A stretch of 50,778 nucleotides of DNA from a virus: the IMG/VR virus record IMGVR_UViG_3300036806_000033, positions 1-50,778 of that record; one strand, written 5' to 3'. The translations under genes and the position numbers were made by a program. Positions 28,582-35,064 of this stretch are shown here, piece by piece. Below the pieces are notes generated by a model. The model searched no databases. It was not told the origin of the DNA and was given only the letters and a program-made list of their open reading frames with translations. How positions within the stretch are numbered: position 1 is the stretch's first letter; every line of letters starts with the position of its first letter.

Positions 28582-29534
28582 AAACAATACATACTCTAAT
28601 ACCCGACATTTACAAGATCGTTAACACGAACTGGATGACGGATGAACTAGCCAACATACTGGCTAGGGACATCGCCAGTCGACTAGGGACCGGTAGGCAG
28701 GCGCGAAGGGCTCTGCGCCTTTCTGAACTCAGGCCTAGATGTCCCAAAGCCTTATGGCACAGTGTCCATACTCCTGAACTCGCAGCGCCGCTCCCGCCGT
28801 GGGTTCATATAAAGTTGATGTATGGACACATTCTTGAAGCCCTTGTCTTAACGCTAGCTAGAGCCGCTGGACATAAGGTTGAAGGAGAACAAGATGAATT
28901 GGTCTGCTGTGGGGTCGTGGGTCATCGGGACGCTGTTATTGATGGCTGCGTGGTCGATGTTAAGTCTTCTAGCGTTCTGGCTCTGGACAAGCTCAAAACT
29001 GGGTCCATTGAGCAGAACGACGGGTTTGGTTATCTTGATCAGCTTGACGCTTATATTGGCGGGAGTGCAACTGACTCACTTACAACCGTGAAAGATAAAG
29101 GCTATCTATTGGGCATTGGTAAAGAATTAGGACATTTAGCATTACATGAACACAAGTACAGAGCCAGTCATATTGAAGAAAGAATTCGGGATTATCAAAG
29201 GATTATTGCTCTCCCTGAACCGCCGAATTGCGAATGTGGAACTGAAGCTTTCACAAATGGAAACACGAAGCTTGATACCAGAGCAAGTTACGATGAAATG
29301 CGCTACGTCTGCTGGCCAAAACTTAGAACCTTTATCTACGCCAAAGGTCCAGTCTACCTGACCAACGTAGTTAAAGCACCTAAAGACGTCCCGGAGCTTG
29401 ACAAACACGGGAGGATATGTTATAATGGGCTGTATAATGTTACGTGGCCGATGCAAATGTCTGAACCCGTGGCAGGAGTGCAAGCACATTCATCCTCTTC
29501 AGCGTCATCCCAAACCGGAAGACTACTACAATGA
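28578..29534 (+). CDS. PD-(D/E)XK exonuclease (RecB/Cas4-like), TTG start
   Basis: This 318-residue nuclease has the superfamily core: E87 in GHILEAL, GHRDAVIDG (115-123), VVDVKSSS (125-132, catalytic Asp127 and Lys129), then QLDAY (155-159), the Q-x3-Y motif of RecB/Cas4-type nucleases. Cys residues near 219-221 (NCECG) and C252 may bind a metal. It probably degrades host DNA or processes phage ends in recombination. The start is TTG coupled to the upstream TGA. A perfect promoter lies inside the 3' end. Confidence 0.85.
   Translation: MKTIHTLIPDIYKIVNTNWMTDELANILARDIASRLGTGRQARRALRLSELRPRCPKALWHSVHTPELAAPLPPWVHIKLMYGHILEALVLTLARAAGHKVEGEQDELVCCGVVGHRDAVIDGCVVDVKSSSVLALDKLKTGSIEQNDGFGYLDQLDAYIGGSATDSLTTVKDKGYLLGIGKELGHLALHEHKYRASHIEERIRDYQRIIALPEPPNCECGTEAFTNGNTKLDTRASYDEMRYVCWPKLRTFIYAKGPVYLTNVVKAPKDVPELDKHGRICYNGLYNVTWPMQMSEPVAGVQAHSSSSASSQTGRLLQ
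29398..29426 (+). promoter_or_regulatory. Perfect sigma70 promoter inside the exonuclease gene
   Basis: TTGACA at 29398-29403, 17-bp spacer, TATAAT at 29421-29426, followed by GGG. This is full consensus at both boxes. It should give a separate transcript for endonuclease I, Pth2 and downstream genes. Confidence 0.8.
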
Positions 29535-29649
29535 GTTGCCCAATATCGACTATGTGCTAACAATAATACAAAACGCCGATGGGGCAACTTCGCAATTCTT
29601 TCGAGAAAAAGACACTCGAACATTTAGAACAAAAATCTATCCATGTTGA
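29425..29649 (+). CDS. Possible Cys-rich protein in an overlapping frame
   Basis: The 74-residue frame begins MGCIMLRGRCKCLNPWQECK and has five Cys and two His in 22 residues. It overlaps the end of the exonuclease and the start of endonuclease I in other frames. The ATG lies on the promoter -10 box, so only the internal ATG at 29437 could be on the new transcript. Weak evidence. Confidence 0.25.
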   Translation: MGCIMLRGRCKCLNPWQECKHIHPLQRHPKPEDYYNELPNIDYVLTIIQNADGATSQFFREKDTRTFRTKIYPC

Positions 29650-30130
29650 ATACGAGACAGAAAAGTTTGATTATGTCGTCTACGGCACTTACTGGTCAGA
29701 CTTTAAAATTCACCGAGTTCTTCAAGAACCATTATATGTTGAAACCAAAGGTTACCTAAGACCTGAAGATAAAATCAAACTTAGGGCAGTTAAGATCACT
29801 CATCCGGAATTAGACCTGCGTATACTGTTTTATGCCTACAAAAAGAAAGATACCCGTTGGGCAGACAAGTATCAGTTTAAATACGCGATCGGTACAATTC
29901 CAGATGAATGGTTAAAGGATGCAGAACATGTCACTCAAAATGGTGATTGCAGTCCGTCAAGACATTCAAATGAACAAAGGCAAGACAGCTGCACAAGTAG
30001 CCCACGCCGCAGTCGGTTGCCTCGCAGACGTAAAAACAAGACATCCAATCGTAGATCGTTGGTTATCCACAGGAGAAGCAAAGATCGTGGTCAAAGCAAC
30101 AGACTTGCAACAAATATACGATCTGGCTGA
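29579..30130 (+). CDS. Endonuclease I-like Holliday junction resolvase with basic tail
   Basis: Residues 4-115 match the T7 gp3 pattern: SFEKKTLEHLEQKSIHVEYE, then YWSDFKIHRV and LYVETKGYL with catalytic D41, E55 and K57 (E9 as the fourth acid), THPELDLRILF, and the end IPDEWLK. It cuts branched DNA during packaging and helps degrade host DNA. Unlike T7 gp3 (149 residues) the frame continues to 183 with a strongly basic tail (SSPRRSRLPRRRKNKTSNRR) that lies inside pth2 in another frame. No ribosome site is obvious. Confidence 0.85.
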   Translation: MGQLRNSFEKKTLEHLEQKSIHVEYETEKFDYVVYGTYWSDFKIHRVLQEPLYVETKGYLRPEDKIKLRAVKITHPELDLRILFYAYKKKDTRWADKYQFKYAIGTIPDEWLKDAEHVTQNGDCSPSRHSNEQRQDSCTSSPRRSRLPRRRKNKTSNRRSLVIHRRSKDRGQSNRLATNIRSG

Positions 30131-30278
30131 TCTTTGTCAGGCTCAAGGTTTAATGTACAACACTGTAACAGATAGTGGTAAAACTGTCTTTCATCAACCA
30201 ACAGTAACGTGTATCGCAATTGGTCCTGATACCGTTGAACAAGTTGACTTAGTGACCAAAGGACTCAAACTCCTATGA
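29928..30278 (+). CDS. pth2: Peptidyl-tRNA hydrolase, Pth2 family
   Basis: This 116-residue enzyme type releases peptides from peptidyl-tRNA. Signature MVIAVRQDIQMNKGKTAAQV (5-24) with AHAAVG (25-30), then AKIVVK (51-56), a DSGKT turn (82-86) and TVTCIAIGP (92-100) are all characteristic of Pth2, the form usual in Archaea and Eukarya. The ATG at 29928 follows AAAGGATGCAGAAC. It overlaps the endonuclease I tail by 203 nt and is coupled by ATGA to the next gene. It may keep host tRNA in circulation during rapid late translation. Confidence 0.9.
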   Translation: MSLKMVIAVRQDIQMNKGKTAAQVAHAAVGCLADVKTRHPIVDRWLSTGEAKIVVKATDLQQIYDLADLCQAQGLMYNTVTDSGKTVFHQPTVTCIAIGPDTVEQVDLVTKGLKLL

Positions 30279-30418
30279 ACGAAATAGCAAAGATTGGTTA
30301 TTTCACTTTAGGTCTAATCTTAGGTGGAATGATCATGTGGATGGTAGACTACTTTGTCTACTTTGAATACTTCAAAGCAATCCTTCGTATATGTGGAGCA
30401 CCGTGTGCGAACACTTAA
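30275..30418 (+). CDS. Small membrane protein, 47 aa
   Basis: The protein begins MNEIAKIGYFTLGLILGGMI, one membrane span, then aromatic VDYFVYFEYFKAI. The start overlaps the pth2 stop (ATGA). Function unknown. Confidence 0.6.
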   Translation: MNEIAKIGYFTLGLILGGMIMWMVDYFVYFEYFKAILRICGAPCANT

Positions 30419-30443
30419 GCATCCACATAGCCGGTTAGAACGG

Positions 30444-30575
30444 ATGGAGGCGAGTAAGCAACATGAACGCCCAAAGGCCGGTACCAAAGGTCCACGTATC
30501 CGAGAAGTCTTGGAAGACGCGGAAACCAAACAACAACTCATACGAGTCAAGAATTTTGGAGAAGTCGATCTCTGA
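30444..30575 (+). CDS. Small charged protein, 43 aa (start uncertain)
   Basis: Frame reads MEASKQHERPKAGTKGPRIR and ends VKNFGEVDL. In-frame GTG (30393) or TTG (30354) would lengthen it, adding VEHRVRTLKHPHSRLER, which looks like real protein, but none has a clear ribosome site. An overlapping frame (30463-30768) also exists. Confidence 0.5.
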   Translation: MEASKQHERPKAGTKGPRIREVLEDAETKQQLIRVKNFGEVDL

Positions 30576-30768
30576 TGATCACATTCTCTCTTTCGTAGAA
30601 ATCTACTTTCGTTCTAGAACGATGGGACTTATACGAAAAGATGATGAAGTAAAAAAGAGATGGTTAGACGTGAATGATAATGGGGACATTGTGGTAAAAT
30701 TCCTCCTTCGCGGTCCTCCAATGAAAATAAATAAGAAGGGGGTGAAGATTACCATCATCAATGCATAA
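30556..30768 (+). CDS. Small protein, 70 aa (start uncertain)
   Basis: The convincing part is DDHILSFVEIYFRSRTMGLI followed by KRWLDVNDNGDIVVKFLLRG. A TTG at 30556 is the best start that limits overlap; an ATG at 30463 would overlap the previous gene almost entirely. Its stop overlaps the next start. Function unknown. Confidence 0.5.
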   Translation: MEKSISDDHILSFVEIYFRSRTMGLIRKDDEVKKRWLDVNDNGDIVVKFLLRGPPMKINKKGVKITIINA

Positions 30769-30991
30769 CTATCCTAAAGAAACTAAATACGAAGACAGTG
30801 CTGCGCAGGTCAGACGTCGAGAAGCTCGCAATCGAGCTAGAGCTAAAGCAGCTAAAGCCGGTAAAGTTCACAAAGGTGATAACCGAGAGGTAGATCATCT
30901 TGGATTCCATAGAACTGGATCACTTGACAAAGTGAAGACAGCTGTGGTATCTAAACATGCTAACAGAATTAGACAACCTAAAAGAAAATAA
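30761..30991 (+). CDS. Basic HNH-fragment-like protein, 76 aa
   Basis: The protein begins MHNYPKETKYEDSAAQVRRR and has an Arg/Ala/Lys-rich helix, then GDNREVDHLGFHRTGSLDKV and VVSKHANRIRQPKRK. The VDH and N-R spacing resembles the core of small HNH proteins that lack the Cys pairs. Nuclease activity is doubtful; nucleic acid binding is likely from charge. Strong GGGGGTGAAG lies upstream. Confidence 0.6.
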   Translation: MHNYPKETKYEDSAAQVRRREARNRARAKAAKAGKVHKGDNREVDHLGFHRTGSLDKVKTAVVSKHANRIRQPKRK

Positions 30992-31001
30992 GCGTCCAGC
31001 G

Positions 31002-31086
31002 GTCGTGCGCACCGGATGCAAAATGCTCCTAGCACGACTAGGGGCTACCAATTCCTCGAAAGAGGAACAACCGCCCAGCAATGGGC
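31002..31086 (+). ncRNA. Intergenic RNA element: three hairpins
   Basis: GTCGTGC (31002-31008) pairs with GCACGAC (31032-31038). TTCCTC-GAAA-GAGGAA (31052-31067) is a perfect GNRA-loop hairpin. GCCC/GGGC closes a third (31073-31086). The gene at 31107 follows at once. Confidence 0.6.
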
Positions 31087-31106
31087 CAACAAAGGAGTAA
31101 GCAAAA

Positions 31107-31253
31107 ATGAAGCTTACCACGCTCGATGCCAACACCCAGACTAAGCCGGTGAAGGCAGACCCTAATACTGAGATGAACAAGCCTCAGGTTATGGTTGAGT
31201 ACCAGGATGAGACCGATCTTAACGGTCAACCCCTGCCTACCCCTGCTCAGTAA
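31107..31253 (+). CDS. Small acidic protein, 48 aa
   Basis: AAAGGAGTAAGCAAAA precedes the ATG. The protein reads MKLTTLDANTQTKPVKADPN and ends QPLPTPAQ; disordered and acidic in composition. Function unknown. Confidence 0.6.
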   Translation: MKLTTLDANTQTKPVKADPNTEMNKPQVMVEYQDETDLNGQPLPTPAQ

Positions 31254-31262
31254 TGAGCAATA

Positions 31263-31307
31263 GAGAATAGATGAGAAGTGACCTTGACAGACTTTTCATC
31301 TATTCTC
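31263..31307 (+). terminator. Stem-loop, possible terminator
   Basis: GAGAATAGATGA (31263-31274) pairs perfectly with TCATCTATTCTC (31296-31307), followed by a pyrimidine-rich TTTCTTTC. It could end the preceding transcript partly, since another gene starts at 31328. Confidence 0.55.
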
Positions 31308-31327
31308 TTTCTTTCAGGAGAAAGACA

Positions 31328-31792
31328 ATGAGTTACGACTGTTACGAATGTGTCATCGAAGTCGATACCGAAGATTATATCGACCGACCACAACGAAAGG
31401 AGAAAACTACAATGAATGATTTCCGATCTTATCTTAACCGACGAGTTGATCGCGTCTTTGAAGATGGAAGGATTACTCTAGCCAAGAAGTTTTTCTTGCT
31501 AGAGGATAATCCTCCGCAAACGGCTGAAGCCCTTGTTGAAGTCATCAAATCTGGTAAGTATCAACTGCCAACCAAAGATGAAAAGACTGGGTTGACGTCT
31601 TACGGTATGGGTCCCTACGGGATTATCTTCCGTGATCCTGCTAATGTTGCTGATCCTACTGGATTTGAAGCAGCGTTGAAGGAGTTGAAGAAGGAAAAGA
31701 TGAAAGCTCTTGATGTTATCAATATCCTGGATGAGGTTACCTCTAAACAGGCTCTTGATAACTTCATGACTTACGTTGAGTCCTTGAACTAA
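31328..31792 (+). CDS. Last rightward gene, 154 aa (two possible starts)
   Basis: AGGAGAAAGACA precedes ATG at 31328 (MSYDCYECVIEVDTEDYIDR) and AAAGGAGAAAACTACA precedes an in-frame ATG at 31412 (MNDFRSYLNRRVDRVFEDGR), so two forms of 154 and 126 residues may be made. The body is helical (TLAKKFFLLEDNPPQTAEAL, ALKELKKEKMKALDVINIL). Function unknown. A terminator follows. Confidence 0.75.
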   Translation: MSYDCYECVIEVDTEDYIDRPQRKEKTTMNDFRSYLNRRVDRVFEDGRITLAKKFFLLEDNPPQTAEALVEVIKSGKYQLPTKDEKTGLTSYGMGPYGIIFRDPANVADPTGFEAALKELKKEKMKALDVINILDEVTSKQALDNFMTYVESLN

Positions 31793-31840
31793 CCTACCCC
31801 GCTCCAGTGGGCGCTCCAACGCTCTAGCGGGAATAGAAGA

Positions 31841-31876
31841 AGCCTCGGTGGCCTTTCATGGCTGCCGAGGCTTTTT
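31841..31876 (+). terminator. Terminator at the convergence of the two blocks
   Basis: AGCCTCGG (31841-31848) pairs with CCGAGGCT (31865-31872), with inner GGC/GCC pairs, followed by TTTT. On the other strand the stem is followed by TTCTTCT, so it may act for both converging transcripts. Confidence 0.9.
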
Positions 31877-31902
31877 CATGTCTAAATTCTAAATAAGGTC
31901 TG

Positions 31903-32040
31903 TTATGCTCTTCCACGGCCTACGGCCTGAGCACCTTTATGTTTACTATTCCATATTTTAGCTGCTTTAGTTTTAGCTGCTTTAGTTGACATTCCTTTAG
32001 CAATAAAGGAATCTCTTATTTTTTCATATCCTGCTGGCAT
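31903..32040 (-). CDS. Small basic conserved-type protein, last leftward gene, 45 aa
   Basis: It reads MPAGYEKIRDSFIAKGMSTK and ends GAQAVGRGRA. Short proteins with this A..KIWN..H.G.Q.VGR pattern occur in many phages. Its start overlaps the upstream stop. It is the terminal gene of the leftward block. Function unknown; DNA contact possible. Confidence 0.75.
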   Translation of the reverse strand: MPAGYEKIRDSFIAKGMSTKAAKTKAAKIWNSKHKGAQAVGRGRA

Positions 32041-32540
32041 TAGAATTTCTTTCTTTTATCATTATCATTGGCTGGCTTAGGAGGTTTACTTAATCCACCA
32101 GCTATATTAGGCACAGTTGTTCCTAAGTTAGGTGGAATATTATCATTCTGTGCATATACAACTGGTTTACCTAAATCTTTAGAACGTATATAATCTTCCT
32201 CTCCAGGTCTTATAACTCTACCTTTTTCTCCTGGTGAAGGTATTTTAAAAGTATCTAAAATCTGCTGATCATTACGTTTATCCTCAATATACTTTTTATA
32301 ATCTTTCATAGTATCTGAAGGTACCATATATCCTTGAGGAGGTAAATCAGTTAACACTTCACTTTCCCAATCTCCTTTCGGAGTAGGTGCATTAACAGGT
32401 CCGACTGGAGGTTTAGGTTTATCAGATTTAGTGTATCCATATAAAGCATTAAACCCCTCAGCAATATATTCTGAAGGAGAATTCCCCATGAAATTCTCTA
32501 ATGAATCATAACGTTCACCGCTAGAAGTAGTTATAGACAT
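32040..32540 (-). CDS. Virion-cluster protein, 166 aa
   Basis: The protein begins MSITTSSGERYDSLENFMGN and is Pro/Lys/Asp-rich and probably poorly folded (KSDKPKPPVGPVNAPTPKGD; ends PPKPANDNDKRKKF). It follows the gp15-like gene with a 1-nt overlap. It may be a minor virion or ejection component; no family recognised. Confidence 0.65.
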   Translation of the reverse strand: MSITTSSGERYDSLENFMGNSPSEYIAEGFNALYGYTKSDKPKPPVGPVNAPTPKGDWESEVLTDLPPQGYMVPSDTMKDYKKYIEDKRNDQQILDTFKIPSPGEKGRVIRPGEEDYIRSKDLGKPVVYAQNDNIPPNLGTTVPNIAGGLSKPPKPANDNDKRKKF

Positions 32541-34741
32541 TACTTACCCTCTTCATATGCTTTCTTAATACGAGCTTTAGCTGCAGCAATATCTTCACCA
32601 GGCTGAAGCGTGACAGGTTTCGCACTTGTAGACTTCTCAACGGCACCTAACATCTCAGCTGGGATACCAGAGAAACCTTCAAAATTGAAGTTAAGTTCTC
32701 TAAGCTTTTGTAAGGTATAAACCGTTGAAGAATGTCCATCTTTCTTAGCTATATAATTAAGAGAATCTAATCCAGTATTAACCTGATCAATAACTCTTTT
32801 TACAGCTGGAGGAACGTCTTTAAAAGTAGTTGTGCCTGCCTTAGGTTTAACATGAAAATGACCTTCCTTGTCATCCCAACCAAAATCTAAATCTTTAAAA
32901 TATTTATTCTCAGTAAATTGATCTAGCTGTTTAAGTTGACCAGTAAATAATATATCTCCATGTTCATGTTCAACATATGTCTTATACATATTCCATGTTT
33001 CAGGACCAAGACGTTTCATCTCATCAGCATTAGCATCTTTAGTCATACGCTTAAAGATTGCCATACGTCCTGGCTTATATTGTAATACTCCATTACGATC
33101 ACGTTCATAACTGTCGTTAGGAAAGTTCTTTAAGAAACCTTGGTTAGCTGCGTCAAAGAATGATTTAGCAACATTACGCTTTTGATTATCATCTCTTAAA
33201 CCACCATCTTTAGCAGGCTTACTAATTAAATCTACTTTTTCAACAAGACTTCTAGCTGCCTGAGGATTCTTACCATAATCTATTAAGACTTTAGCTGCAT
33301 CATTAGCAGGAGTTCCTTTAGTGACCATTCCTACTTCACGATTCTTATCCCAGGCTTGCAATGCTTCAGATACATCTGGATGATTTGCTTCATATAACTT
33401 CTGTCCCCATTCCGGACTTATCTTAGCAGCTGCTCCAAGATTAATCATGTGAGGACCTAAATCTTTATCATCTAACATGGATTTAGTGGCTGCTTGAACC
33501 ATAGCATTATGTTGAGCAGGTATATAAGAAGCTAATCCAAAATCTTTATTTTCTACTGCTTGAATTACACGATCAACAGCCCCTAATGCAGTTTGAATCT
33601 GTGCTCGTCCTTTAGCTGCTCCATCTTCTCCACCGGCTCCAAGTAATGTAGCTGTAGTCTTACCACTATTTTTTTCAAGAGGTCTAAACAACTCTTTTTC
33701 CATAGCTGCTTCTTGCTGATCTCTGAGCAAATGAAGAGTCTGTTTAAGTTTCTCAACCTCTAAAGGATTAGTAGCAGCAGCACCACCTGCTTGAATCTCT
33801 TGAACACGTGCATTTATCTGCTCCAGATTCTTGTATCCTGCTTTGTCATACATGGTTTGAAAACCACCATTGACAACATTAGAAGTATAATCTGCCCAAG
33901 ATTTACCAGCTGCATCTTTAGTAAATTTATTACTAGCATCAAGCTGTTCAACACTAAGCTTTAAACCATCCTTAGCCGACTCATAACGTCTGACTGCTCT
34001 TTCAAGAACAGGAATAGCTGTTCTATCTCCAGCATGTAAACGATCTACTAAAGTATCAATACCTGGAACATCTGAATGAGAATGCGCATAACTAATAGAA
34101 TTCTTTAAGTCTTCGTCTTTACCAGCATTAGCTGATAAGAAATATTGTTGAAGAGCTTGCATTTTAGCGTTAGCAGTATTACCAAAACCTGCTCTAGCAA
34201 ATTCATGGTCAATATAATCAACATGATCTGGAAATCTAGCACGTAATGCTTTAGCTTGTCTGTCTACTTCGGCTGTTAATAGAACACTATTAATTTTAGT
34301 ATCCAACTTTGCTTGAGATAATTGTCCAGCAATTTGTGGAACAGTTCTAAGATCAGTCGGAAGAGTCTTCTTATCTACACCAGGTTGTAGAAGTTCTATA
34401 CCAGCATTAGGAGCATTAATAGAAGTTTGAAGTTCTTTATCTCCTATAGTCTGATTATAAAAGTTCTCATATGCAGCTGTAGCTTGATCTCTAGCTTTTT
34501 CAGCCAATTTTATTTCATTCTCACCTTCAAGACCAGGAGAATTCTCAATCTGTTGTCTAGTCTGAAACTCTTGAACCTTACCAATGTCCTTAACCATCTC
34601 ACCAGCATGAGCTAATCCTTGACCTACTCCAGTCAAAGCTGTGCCTATAGCCTTATTACCTTCCACAGGTGATATAGGTCGAGAATAATTCCGAAAGTCT
34701 TCTTCCTGAACTTGTTGTGGATTTGGGTTAAATACGTTCAA
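32540..34741 (-). CDS. Internal virion (ejection) protein, gp15-like by position
   Basis: This 733-residue protein begins MNVFNPNPQQVQEEDFRNYS and is almost entirely helical, with Gln/Ala/Lys-rich heptads (GQGLAHAGEMVKDIGKVQEF). Length and place between the giant virion protein and the end of the operon match T7 gp15, which forms part of the tube for DNA ejection through the cell envelope. No enzyme motif is seen. It overlaps the HNH gene by 4 nt. Confidence 0.75.
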   Translation of the reverse strand: MNVFNPNPQQVQEEDFRNYSRPISPVEGNKAIGTALTGVGQGLAHAGEMVKDIGKVQEFQTRQQIENSPGLEGENEIKLAEKARDQATAAYENFYNQTIGDKELQTSINAPNAGIELLQPGVDKKTLPTDLRTVPQIAGQLSQAKLDTKINSVLLTAEVDRQAKALRARFPDHVDYIDHEFARAGFGNTANAKMQALQQYFLSANAGKDEDLKNSISYAHSHSDVPGIDTLVDRLHAGDRTAIPVLERAVRRYESAKDGLKLSVEQLDASNKFTKDAAGKSWADYTSNVVNGGFQTMYDKAGYKNLEQINARVQEIQAGGAAATNPLEVEKLKQTLHLLRDQQEAAMEKELFRPLEKNSGKTTATLLGAGGEDGAAKGRAQIQTALGAVDRVIQAVENKDFGLASYIPAQHNAMVQAATKSMLDDKDLGPHMINLGAAAKISPEWGQKLYEANHPDVSEALQAWDKNREVGMVTKGTPANDAAKVLIDYGKNPQAARSLVEKVDLISKPAKDGGLRDDNQKRNVAKSFFDAANQGFLKNFPNDSYERDRNGVLQYKPGRMAIFKRMTKDANADEMKRLGPETWNMYKTYVEHEHGDILFTGQLKQLDQFTENKYFKDLDFGWDDKEGHFHVKPKAGTTTFKDVPPAVKRVIDQVNTGLDSLNYIAKKDGHSSTVYTLQKLRELNFNFEGFSGIPAEMLGAVEKSTSAKPVTLQPGEDIAAAKARIKKAYEEGK

Positions 34742-35061
34742 TTTAATTCACCTTTTACATACTGTAAAGCTCGACTTATTCCTTCTTCATTGTCACCTAA
34801 CATTCCAAGACCTATGTTACAATTCTTACATAACAATCCACGAACTTTATCTGTTTCATGATCATGATCTATATGTAAATGTTTTTGATCCAAACTTAAA
34901 AAGAAAACACCACATATCGCACACTGACTATTCTGTTTATCTAAAAGATTATAAAATTCTTCTTTAGTTAAACTATATGTATTAAAAACAGTTTTCCATT
35001 TACGCTGTTCTTTATTTTTCAAATACCAATTTGCCAAATCTTTTTTATTTTTATAAGCCAT
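34738..35061 (-). CDS. HNH / recombination endonuclease VII-like nuclease
   Basis: This 107-residue protein has a complete treble-clef nuclease core: C47 and C50 (CAIC), HIDHDH (63-68), VRGLLC and C78/C81 (CKNC), then NIGLGMLGDNEEG, the pattern of phage endonuclease VII (T4 gp49-type) and its free-standing relatives. The N-terminal helix is basic. It sits between two ejection-protein genes, which suggests either an inserted homing nuclease or a resolvase. All catalytic residues are present. Confidence 0.85.
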   Translation of the reverse strand: MAYKNKKDLANWYLKNKEQRKWKTVFNTYSLTKEEFYNLLDKQNSQCAICGVFFLSLDQKHLHIDHDHETDKVRGLLCKNCNIGLGMLGDNEEGISRALQYVKGELN

Positions 35062-35064
35062 AGT

